Source: an uncultured Eubacterium sp.
GTDB lineage: Bacteria > Bacillota_A > Clostridia > Lachnospirales > Lachnospiraceae
Assembly (NCBI GenBank): GCA_947653505.1
Contig: CANTHI010000319.1
Coordinates: forward strand, 1 to 5,059
DNA: 5,059 nucleotides
Direction: 5' to 3'
Position numbers and translations under genes: made by a program. Below are positions 1 to 5,059 of this stretch, piece by piece (position 1 is the stretch's first letter; each line of letters opens with the position of its first letter). The notes below the pieces were generated by a model. The model ran no database searches and had not been told where the DNA came from. It saw nothing but the letters and a program-made list of their open reading frames with translations.

Positions 1-54
1 GCGAACCAGGTGTCGCGCCCGTCCGGTACCACAGTCTGGATGCAGAATACTTAG
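1..54 (+). CDS. Possible 3' end of an upstream gene (partial, uncertain)
   Basis: A reading frame is open from the left edge and ends at TAG (52-54), giving a tail that ends in ...TTVWMQNT. A second plus frame is also open from position 3 to TGA at 84-86, ending ...LEILTFWKPEQ, and reads just as plausibly as protein. The window is too short here to decide between them, and neither tail is recognised. At most one is real. The hairpin at 70-101 would lie just downstream of the first stop but across the second, which slightly favours the first. No function is proposed. Confidence 0.25.
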   Translation, partial: ANQVSRPSGTTVWMQNT

Positions 55-69
55 AGATTCTTACATTCT

Positions 70-101
70 GGAAACCGGAACAATGAAACAGGGCCGGTTC
101 C
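70..101. other. Imperfect inverted repeat (hairpin), possible transcript end of the upstream gene
   Basis: GGAAACCGG (70-78) pairs with CCGGTTCC (94-101) with one bulged A, leaving a loop of 15 nt. It could form a GC-rich hairpin just after the possible upstream stop codon. There is no T-tract after either arm and the loop is long, so it is not a standard intrinsic terminator. It may be a weak terminator, a processing site, or chance. Confidence 0.3.
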
Positions 102-102
102 C

Positions 103-170
103 TCATCCAGCGTCCGGAAAGCCATACAGCATCCTGAAGGCCATACAGCGTCCGGGAGGCCATCCAGCGT
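103..170. repeat. 19-bp direct tandem repeat, about 3.5 copies
   Basis: Units start at 103, 122, 141 and 160, with an exact period of 19. The core is CCATMCAGCRTCC followed by a purine-rich KGRARG spacer. The third unit reads CCATACAGCGTCCGGGAGG. The fourth unit matches for only about 11 bases (through CCATCCAGCGT) and then diverges. The array lies about 70-140 bp upstream of the regulator's promoter. It could be a row of protein binding sites, but 19 bp is not a whole number of helical turns and no dyad is obvious, so slippage-derived repeat is equally possible. Confidence 0.75.
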
Positions 171-240
171 AAATTCCCTCTCCAGGCGTCCGTTTCCCCA
201 TAATGTATCACATGAAAAATGATGCCCATACAACTGATAC

Positions 241-269
241 TTGTTTTTCCTGCCAGACCAGTCTAAAAT
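241..269 (+). promoter_or_regulatory. Candidate sigma-A promoter of the AraC-family gene
   Basis: TTGTTT (241-246) and TAAAAT (264-269) are separated by 17 nt. The -10 box matches consensus at five of six positions and the -35 at its first three. Transcription would begin near 276, giving a leader of about 37 nt before the ATG at 314. A short dyad, AGAC-CA-GTCT (255-264), overlaps the start of the -10 box and could be part of an operator. The promoter lies inside a longer open frame that runs from 203, which argues against an upstream start for the gene. Confidence 0.5.
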
Positions 270-300
270 ATAAAATCATCACACTACCAGAAACGAAGCC

Positions 301-305
301 GGAGG
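301..305 (+). promoter_or_regulatory. Ribosome binding site that fixes the AraC-family start
   Basis: GGAGG lies 8 nt upstream of the ATG at 314. The other in-frame ATGs, at 203 and 212, have no comparable purine-rich site, and they lie upstream of the candidate promoter. The esterase gene uses the same 8-nt spacing. Confidence 0.85.
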
Positions 306-313
306 TCTCTATC

Positions 314-1270
314 ATGATCGAATCTTTGCACGCCATGCACGAAACCGTCAATTTTAAAGCGGATACCCATCTGCGCCTGTACCACAATGATCAGCCTGAA
401 GATTACCCGGAGCACTGGCATACCCCGCTGGAGCTGATCCTGCCATTGGAAAACAGTTATTCTGCCACTATCGGCAGACATACCATCACGCTTGCTCCGA
501 CGGATATTTTAGTGATCTGCCCGGGGGTTCTTCATTCTTTAAAGGCTCCTGCCCAGGGCAGCCGTATTATTTTTCAGGCAGAAATCACGATGTTTACCGC
601 CATCCGTGATTTTGAATCCATTCTCAGCCTGATGTCACCGGCATTGAAAATATCCGGACAGCGGTCGCCGGACATTCATGGCCGGATTTATGATCTGATG
701 CTGGAAATCTCAGAGGCTTATGACAGTGGCTTTTTTTTGCTGGAGACGATCATTTATTCCAGACTGCTGGAAATATTTTATCTGATTGGAGGCAATATCG
801 GAAGCAATCCCGAAAGCAGCATCGAAAATGGCATCGAAAACAGCACCGGCAGAGATACTGGCGGCAATGCCAGCAGCAATTTTACAGGTAGGTTTGAACA
901 TTTCAGCTGCGACGTCCAGCTGCCAAAAGAATACGCGGAAAAGTTTCTGATGGTATGCACCTATATCAGCGAGCACTGCACCGAAAACCTGAGTCTGGAT
1001 GATGTTGCTTCTGTGGCCGGATTCAGTAAATATCACTTTGCGCGCCTGTTTAAACAGTTTACATCCACGACCTTTTATAAATACCTGAATCTGAAACGGA
1101 TGGAACATGCCCGGAAGCTGCTTGCCAATCCTGAAATCCCCATTACCGATGTGGCATTCAGCTCCGGATATACAAGCCTGTCCGCGTTTATCCGCATGTT
1201 TAAGCTGACCAGCCAGTGCACACCGACCGAATACCGGAATCTGTTTACCAATACGCCCTATTCGCAGTAA
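314..1270 (+). CDS. AraC/XylS-family transcriptional regulator with N-terminal cupin domain
   Basis: A 318-residue cytoplasmic DNA-binding regulator. Residues about 15-95 form a cupin-type sensor: EHWHTPLELI (33-42) supplies H34, H36 and E40, and PGVLH (70-74) supplies the later histidine, the usual pattern of AraC-family arabinose-binding-like domains. Residues about 210-310 are the AraC DNA-binding domain with two helix-turn-helix units, LSLDDVASVAGFSKYHFARLFKQ (first 20 residues from 226) and a second centred on ITDVAFSSGYTSLSAFIRMFK, then the typical TPTEYR end. Such proteins usually bind a sugar or related ligand and activate nearby carbohydrate genes. Between the domains, residues 159-193 are a Gly/Asn/Ser-rich, low-complexity insert encoded by imperfect 12-bp repeats (GCATCGAAAA at 819 and 831), longer than a usual linker. 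The start at 314 is chosen for its GGAGG site and the promoter at 241-269. Its 3' end overlaps the convergent esterase gene by 13 bp, so there is no room for a terminator between them. The neighbouring esterase is the obvious candidate target, but this is inferred from position. Confidence 0.92.
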   Translation: MIESLHAMHETVNFKADTHLRLYHNDQPEDYPEHWHTPLELILPLENSYSATIGRHTITLAPTDILVICPGVLHSLKAPAQGSRIIFQAEITMFTAIRDFESILSLMSPALKISGQRSPDIHGRIYDLMLEISEAYDSGFFLLETIIYSRLLEIFYLIGGNIGSNPESSIENGIENSTGRDTGGNASSNFTGRFEHFSCDVQLPKEYAEKFLMVCTYISEHCTENLSLDDVASVAGFSKYHFARLFKQFTSTTFYKYLNLKRMEHARKLLANPEIPITDVAFSSGYTSLSAFIRMFKLTSQCTPTEYRNLFTNTPYSQ

Positions 1271-2958
1271 CCAAATCCAAGTATGGTAAATTTTTTGTTC
1301 CTGTCTGCTTCCTGCAGCTCAATCCGTACCAGATGGCTGCTGCTTTCCGGTTCATTGATAATGATTGCCGGATTGCAGTGCAGCCAGCCGTTTACAAATG
1401 GATCTGCTGTCCGTACATATTTTCCGTCTACATACACATCCGCACGTGCGGCGTCTGTCTCTCCGGAATCTTTAAAAATGAGTACCAGCGCCCTGCAGGG
1501 AATTGTCATCTCAAAATATGGCTGCGCACAATTTATCCCATCATAGTGCCAGTTAAAGGGAAACTCCGGTACAGGCTCCAAAACCGCGTCCATCTCCACG
1601 CACTGCAGTACATGATCTGTCGCGGTAAATCCGCCTGGCCGGATCTGCGCCTTATCGTATCCATCTTTTTTGTCCAGCAGGCGGACGTGTTCAAATGTGC
1701 TGCCGGTCAGTGGTGTTTGCGGCATCCGCTCTGCTTCCCCCTCCAGAAGCTCTGCCTGTTTCCACAGATACGCCAGACAGTCCGCCATGATCCGGTGGCC
1801 GCTGTTGGACGGATGATAAATATCATAAAAAAACTGATTTTTCGATATGACTCTGCCGGCGCCGCGTTTTTTATAAAACTGCGGTGTGACAGCATTTTTG
1901 ATGCTCACCATCGGCAGGTTATAATGTCTGCCGACCGGTATCATGCGCTCCTGCAGATTTTCGTCATTGGCAAACACGGAAAACAGCAGAATGACGGCAG
2001 GCTTATCCGGCAGATTCAACGCTTTTCTGATAAGACTTTCGTAACAGTCCCCCTTTGTCTCATCGCCTTCGTCATTTACCGCAAACTCTATGATCAGAAG
2101 ATCCGGTTTCACGCAGCCGTCCCGGAGCACATCCCGTTCAAACCGGATAACCCCAAGCTCCGAAGGCGTACCGCCGACACCGGCTTTAATAAAATGAAAA
2201 TGTACATTCTGCCCCTTTCCATACCTTTCCTGAAACTGGCAGAACGAACGGTAAGCATAGCATTCCGTATGTACCGGCACCGCACCCGCTCCCTGCGTGA
2301 TAGAACCGCCGATATATGCAATCGTAATATCCTCACCTGCCGCAGCCCGTGCCATCACGCGTTTCAGCCTGCTGACATTTCCACACGATACGCAGGAATC
2401 CGCGATCATCCGCTGATATTCCACCGAATCAAACGCGATCTCTTCCTCTGCCTGTGTTTCTGGCGCGTGATAACCGTCGTTTAAATACAGCCTGACATTC
2501 AGCAAAGCCTCCTGCTCCGGCGTTTCCAGAATCACAAAAATCTGTCCGGGTATATGATCATCTTCCGTCCACGTCACCTGCGACAGACTGATTCTGTGCT
2601 CGGCGCCATCTCCGCAAAAATCCGCCTCCAGTCTCGTTCCTCCCCCATAAATATCCTGCTTTCCGTACATCTGGAACGTAAAGCTCACTGTTTCTTTCGG
2701 ATTTTTTGTTTCTACCGACACCCCTATACTGTGCACCAGCTTTCGAAATCCATCCACGCTCCTTAGCAGTGCGAGCTGGTGTTCGTCTGTAATACCTCCG
2801 GTAATCTGTGCACTATTGACAAGTCTTTCACAGTCCTGATACAGATACTGAATCCCTCTGCCATCATACATTTTCGTACCAAAGACAGCCGTGTCCCTGA
2901 TAATATAAAACGAATCCCTCTGTTTTTCCGGATCCTTAGGCGCTGCTGGTCCCTGCAT
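1258..2958 (-). CDS. Cytoplasmic SGNH/GDSL-family hydrolase, probable carbohydrate O-acyl (acetyl) esterase
   Basis: A 566-residue protein. The central SGNH hydrolase domain (about 205-405) shows all four blocks: GGSITQGAG (217-225) with nucleophile Ser219, GVGGTPSELG (260-269) with the oxyanion Gly, EFAVND (291-296) with oxyanion Asn295, and DIYH (379-382) giving Asp379 and His382 of the triad. The family hydrolyses ester bonds, and many multi-domain clostridial members deacetylate plant or host glycans. Flanking regions, about 25-170 and 410-566, are rich in predicted beta strands and probably form jelly-roll or carbohydrate-binding-like domains. That is an inference from residue pattern. 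There is no signal peptide or membrane segment, so it should act in the cytosol on imported sugars. An in-frame ATG 8 codons upstream (2982) lacks a ribosome site. The ATG at 2958 has AAGGAGG 8 nt before it and is preferred. The gene converges on the AraC-family gene and diverges from the kinase. No convincing promoter was found for it. Substrate and CAZy family cannot be told from sequence alone; CE17- or CE20-like enzymes are possibilities. Confidence 0.88.
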   Translation of the reverse strand: MQGPAAPKDPEKQRDSFYIIRDTAVFGTKMYDGRGIQYLYQDCERLVNSAQITGGITDEHQLALLRSVDGFRKLVHSIGVSVETKNPKETVSFTFQMYGKQDIYGGGTRLEADFCGDGAEHRISLSQVTWTEDDHIPGQIFVILETPEQEALLNVRLYLNDGYHAPETQAEEEIAFDSVEYQRMIADSCVSCGNVSRLKRVMARAAAGEDITIAYIGGSITQGAGAVPVHTECYAYRSFCQFQERYGKGQNVHFHFIKAGVGGTPSELGVIRFERDVLRDGCVKPDLLIIEFAVNDEGDETKGDCYESLIRKALNLPDKPAVILLFSVFANDENLQERMIPVGRHYNLPMVSIKNAVTPQFYKKRGAGRVISKNQFFYDIYHPSNSGHRIMADCLAYLWKQAELLEGEAERMPQTPLTGSTFEHVRLLDKKDGYDKAQIRPGGFTATDHVLQCVEMDAVLEPVPEFPFNWHYDGINCAQPYFEMTIPCRALVLIFKDSGETDAARADVYVDGKYVRTADPFVNGWLHCNPAIIINEPESSSHLVRIELQEADRNKKFTILGFGYCE

Positions 2959-2966
2959 TCTGTTTT

Positions 2967-2973
2967 CCTCCTT
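2967..2973 (-). promoter_or_regulatory. Ribosome binding site that fixes the esterase start
   Basis: On the minus strand AAGGAGG lies 8 nt before the ATG at 2958. It falls inside the 8-codon extension that would be translated from the ATG at 2982, so that upstream ATG is probably not used. Confidence 0.85.
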
Positions 2974-3006
2974 TTCATTCATATTCAGATTTCCACACTC
3001 AGAGTT

Positions 3007-3075
3007 TCATACCTCAGACTCAGATTCAGGCTGAATTTCCAGTTTCAAATCTTCTGCATGTTCCATGTACCGCAT
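3007..3075 (-). CDS. Possible 22-residue small ORF or gene-end remnant (copy A)
   Basis: Repeat copy A encodes MRYMEHAEDLKLEIQPE on the minus strand. Where copy B has its TAA, copy A has TCT and continues for five more codons, SESEV, to TGA (3007-3009). It is in a different frame from copy B because the 71-bp period is not a multiple of three. Differences from copy B are synonymous apart from I-to-M and V-to-I. It ends about 50 nt before the esterase start. It may be a leader peptide, a duplicated gene end, or a decayed remnant. Confidence 0.33.
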   Translation of the reverse strand: MRYMEHAEDLKLEIQPESESEV

Positions 3076-3163
3076 CTTCCTTCCGGATTCTTTTATTCTG
3101 GCTGAACTTCCAGTTTTAAATCTTCCGCATGTTCAATGTATCGCATTTTCCTTCCGGATTCTT
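3024..3163. repeat. Two tandem direct copies of a ~69-bp unit, period 71 bp
   Basis: Copy A covers about 3024-3092 and copy B about 3095-3163. They differ at 7 of 69 aligned positions, so they are about 90% identical. In copy A the differences are at 3028, 3036, 3046, 3055, 3064, 3070 and 3076. All but 3036 share one codon phase. On the minus strand each copy carries GGAAGG-A followed by an ATG and the same short reading frame. The shared block begins at AAGAATCCGG and ends at CAGCC(A/T)GAAT. It occupies the stretch upstream of the esterase start where its leader would be. It does not resemble a known insertion sequence end. Confidence 0.9.
3093..3146 (-). CDS. Possible 17-residue small ORF or gene-end remnant (copy B)
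   Basis: Within repeat copy B the minus strand reads MRYIEHAEDLKLEVQPE and then TAA. The open frame extends five codons further upstream (ESGRK) to in-frame TGA TAA stops. A GGAAGG stretch precedes the ATG, but the spacing is only about 3-4 nt, which is poor for initiation. Comparison with copy A shows mostly synonymous differences, so the sequence was once translated, either as a small peptide or as the C-terminal end of a larger protein. The peptide is hydrophilic and acidic with no membrane segment. I do not recognise the family. Confidence 0.35.
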   Translation of the reverse strand: MRYIEHAEDLKLEVQPE

Positions 3164-3192
3164 ATCAATTCTTGCGGTGTCTTTTCGATTTG

Positions 3193-3222
3193 TTGCCTGC
3201 TTCTTGTCAAATAAGATATACT
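3193..3222 (+). promoter_or_regulatory. Candidate sigma-A promoter of the sensor kinase gene
   Basis: TTGCCT (3193-3198) and TATACT (3217-3222) are 18 nt apart, matching consensus at four and five of six positions. An overlapping alternative is TTGTCA (3204-3209) with TATGCT (3228-3233), also 18 nt apart and carrying an extended TGC before the -10. Either would give a leader of roughly 90-100 nt before the kinase ATG. In that leader (about 3234-3317) I see no clear riboswitch, terminator or strong hairpin. Confidence 0.45.
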
Positions 3223-3317
3223 CATGCTATGCTGAATGCATCGGACAGCTCCAGATGCTCCGCCTTTTAGACGATTTCTGTCAGCAGACTGCGCGGATCA
3301 GACGGCATACTATCAAT

Positions 3318-3323
3318 AAGGGG
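3318..3323 (+). promoter_or_regulatory. Ribosome binding site of the sensor kinase gene
   Basis: AAGGGG lies 6 nt before the ATG at 3330, supporting that start over the next in-frame ATG at codon 16, which falls at the first membrane segment. Confidence 0.7.
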
Positions 3324-3329
3324 ATTATT

Positions 3330-5059
3330 ATGACATACCAGAAAAATCTTCAGTTAAATCTGAAAATCTCAGCAATGTTAGGGATTATTATTTTTACCAG
3401 TATATTTCTTTATGTAGTGCTCTACACACGCCGTTATCAGGCGTATGAGGATCAGGTCATCGGACAGGAAAATCTGAATACCCTCCAGTCCATTGATTCT
3501 TCCCTGGACACCATGATCGCAGGCGCCGATGATTATTCCAAAATGCTCCTCGCAGACAGCGTCGTACAGCAGCTGATGGAAACCGGCAATATTTTAACAG
3601 ATTTTGGCACGCAGCAGACACTGATGAAGCGCATCTATTCTGTCATGCAGTTTTCCGAATACATCGATATGATCTGGCTGACCGACCAGCAGGGGCAGCG
3701 GCTGATCATCGGTGACAGCGCCAGCATTTTTACCGAGCACAAGCAGGACTCCCCGGACCACTTTGAATGGTTAAGAACGCCCTATGGAGCGCCGGAATTA
3801 ATCGTAGAAGAAGGCAAAACCCATAATTCCCTGATGCTGATCCGCTCCTTTACCAGTCTGGAGCAGTTTACCAGTCTGGGATTAATCGGCGTCCAGATCA
3901 GCCATGAAAAATTAGATGCGCTGATTTCTAAAAGCATGGATTTTTCATCGGAGCAGATTGCTATCCTAAACTATAAAAACGAAACGATCTATGCCGGAGG
4001 CGTTTCGGAACTGTCAGAAAGCACGATGGCAGCAGCAGCCATGAATCTGTCAGAAACAGGAATCACCCGGAAAAAACATCCGGACGGAAAAGATTATTAC
4101 CTGTCCGGCATCGTAAATCCAAAAAATGGCTGGAAAATCATCCGCTGTACACCGGTTGCCAGAAATACGGCTGCCGATATCATCATAAGGTACAATATGC
4201 TTCTGATCAGCATTACCGGTCTGCTGATTTTTTGCGGCGCAGCTGCCATATCCAATCTGCTGGCCTACCCTATCCAGCAGCTGTTAAATCATATGAAACA
4301 TGTGGAAAACGGACAGCTGGAAAAAATCAGTGAGCAGACATTCTTCCGCGAATTTAGAGCTTTGTTTCATGGCTATAACGGGCTGGTAGATGAAATCCAC
4401 AGTCTGATCCAGGAGACCATCGAGCGTCAGAAACGGATCCGCATTGTAGAGATGAATGAGATTCAGGAGCAGATGAAACCGCACTTTCTGTACAATGCCC
4501 TCGACAGTGTGGAAGCGCTTGCGATGCTCGGCGATACGGACCGCGTATGCAGGCTCATCGAATCACTCGGCGGTTTTTATAAAAAATGCGTCAGCGGCGG
4601 ACGGGAATATCTGTCTATCGGTGATGAAATCCGCATGGTCCGGGATTATATGGAAATCCTGAAAATCCGGTTTGAAGACCGGTTCTGCTACGAGATTGAA
4701 CTGGACGAATGCTGCAAAGACTATCAGATACCAAAGCTGACCATACAGCCGCTCGTCGAAAATTCCTTTCAGCACGGCATCCGTCCGAAAAGAGGCCCTG
4801 GCTCCATTCTGGTACGCGTCAGACAGGAACAGCATATCGTACATATTCTGGTGCAGGATAACGGTAAGGGCATTCCGGATCAGATCATCCGTGAACTTTC
4901 GGATACCGGACCGGATACAGAGTCGAAAAGTCTGGGACTGCGCGGCACTATCCAGCGGTTAAAGCTCATTTATGAAACGGCTTTTTCTTATGAAATCAAA
5001 AACCAGAAGCTGTCAGAAATCCATTTTTATCTGGACAGCAGCGCTTTAGGAGACACGCT
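3330..5059 (+). CDS. LytS/YesM-type sensor histidine kinase (3' end outside window)
   Basis: The frame is open from ATG 3330 to the right edge, 576 codons, with the end missing but probably close, since relatives are near 570-600 residues. A first membrane helix (about 13-33) and a second (about 287-312) enclose an extracellular sensor of about 250 residues, probably Cache-like. A HAMP-type linker follows (about 313-365). The kinase core begins with QMKPHFLYN (381-389), with the phosphoacceptor His385 in the PHFLYN motif of the His_kinase family. The ATPase has the N box QPLVENSFQHG (473-483), the G1 box DNGKGIP (510-516) and a G2 region SLGLRGTIQRL (534-544). The G2 region is unusual, with Ser where GxGL normally begins with Gly. 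Such kinases sense extracellular ligands, often sugars, and phosphorylate a YesN-type AraC-domain response regulator, commonly encoded next door. None is in view, so it is expected past the edge. An 18-bp direct repeat (3849-3879) gives FTSLEQ-FTSLG in the sensor. The gene is divergent from the esterase. Confidence 0.92.
   Translation, partial: MTYQKNLQLNLKISAMLGIIIFTSIFLYVVLYTRRYQAYEDQVIGQENLNTLQSIDSSLDTMIAGADDYSKMLLADSVVQQLMETGNILTDFGTQQTLMKRIYSVMQFSEYIDMIWLTDQQGQRLIIGDSASIFTEHKQDSPDHFEWLRTPYGAPELIVEEGKTHNSLMLIRSFTSLEQFTSLGLIGVQISHEKLDALISKSMDFSSEQIAILNYKNETIYAGGVSELSESTMAAAAMNLSETGITRKKHPDGKDYYLSGIVNPKNGWKIIRCTPVARNTAADIIIRYNMLLISITGLLIFCGAAAISNLLAYPIQQLLNHMKHVENGQLEKISEQTFFREFRALFHGYNGLVDEIHSLIQETIERQKRIRIVEMNEIQEQMKPHFLYNALDSVEALAMLGDTDRVCRLIESLGGFYKKCVSGGREYLSIGDEIRMVRDYMEILKIRFEDRFCYEIELDECCKDYQIPKLTIQPLVENSFQHGIRPKRGPGSILVRVRQEQHIVHILVQDNGKGIPDQIIRELSDTGPDTESKSLGLRGTIQRLKLIYETAFSYEIKNQKLSEIHFYLDSSALGDT

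Noticed and set aside
51..233. A 60-codon minus-strand frame across the 19-bp repeat
   Set aside because: The frame stays open because of the repeat, shows no clear ribosome site or domain, and codon use looks random. It cannot be excluded but is not supported.
203..313. A 37-codon N-terminal extension of the AraC-family protein from ATG 203
   Set aside because: It has no ribosome site, contains the likely promoter, and does not look like family sequence. GGAGG at 301-305 points to ATG 314.
1216..2484. A 422-codon plus-strand open frame opposite the esterase
   Set aside because: It lies antisense to a gene with a full set of SGNH catalytic motifs and a good ribosome site. Its translation is rich in Cys, Arg and Ile with no recognisable domain, as expected for a shadow frame.
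3205..3210. Perfect TTGACA on the minus strand as -35 box for the esterase
   Set aside because: No acceptable -10 box lies 15-19 nt downstream; the bases there read CGAAAA. On its own a six-base match is weak, and it overlaps the kinase promoter region.
3238..3258. GCATC/GATGC inverted repeat in the kinase leader
   Set aside because: Only five base pairs with an 11-nt loop and no T-tract; too weak to call a regulatory structure.
1..5059. Mobile element, CRISPR array, tRNA/rRNA or defence system
   Set aside because: No transposase, integrase, spacer array, cloverleaf or defence-type domain was seen on either strand. The tandem repeats at 103-170 and 3024-3163 lack the repeat-spacer layout of CRISPR and the terminal inverted repeats of insertion sequences.

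Overview
The window looks like chromosomal DNA from a gut-type Firmicute, most probably a Lachnospiraceae-like Clostridia. The evidence is a base composition near half GC by eye, strong AGGAGG-type ribosome binding sites, and a gene set typical of that group: an AraC/XylS regulator with a cupin sensor, a cytoplasmic SGNH/GDSL esterase with beta-rich flanking domains, and a LytS/YesM-type sensor histidine kinase. The assignment rests on gene content and style, not on a marker gene.

Layout: positions 1-313 hold, at most, the last few codons of an upstream gene, a hairpin, a 19-bp tandem repeat (103-170) and a good promoter (241-269). The AraC-family regulator follows at 314-1270 (+). It meets the esterase gene (1258-2958, -) tail to tail, and their coding regions overlap by 13 bp. 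A 371-bp gap (2959-3329) separates the esterase from the divergently transcribed kinase gene (3330 to beyond the right edge, +). In this gap lie two tandem copies of a ~69-bp unit (period 71). Their differences fall almost entirely in one codon phase on the minus strand, so they look like duplicated coding sequence. A kinase promoter candidate lies further right.

Together this reads as part of a carbohydrate-use locus. The membrane kinase would sense an extracellular ligand and, by family precedent, signal to a YesN-type response regulator that probably lies just past the right edge. The AraC regulator would sense a small molecule inside the cell. The esterase has no signal peptide and would remove acyl (probably acetyl) groups from imported sugars or oligosaccharides. 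The substrate cannot be read from the sequence. I found no mobile element, CRISPR array, RNA gene or defence system. The most unusual feature is the coding-like tandem repeat in the esterase leader.
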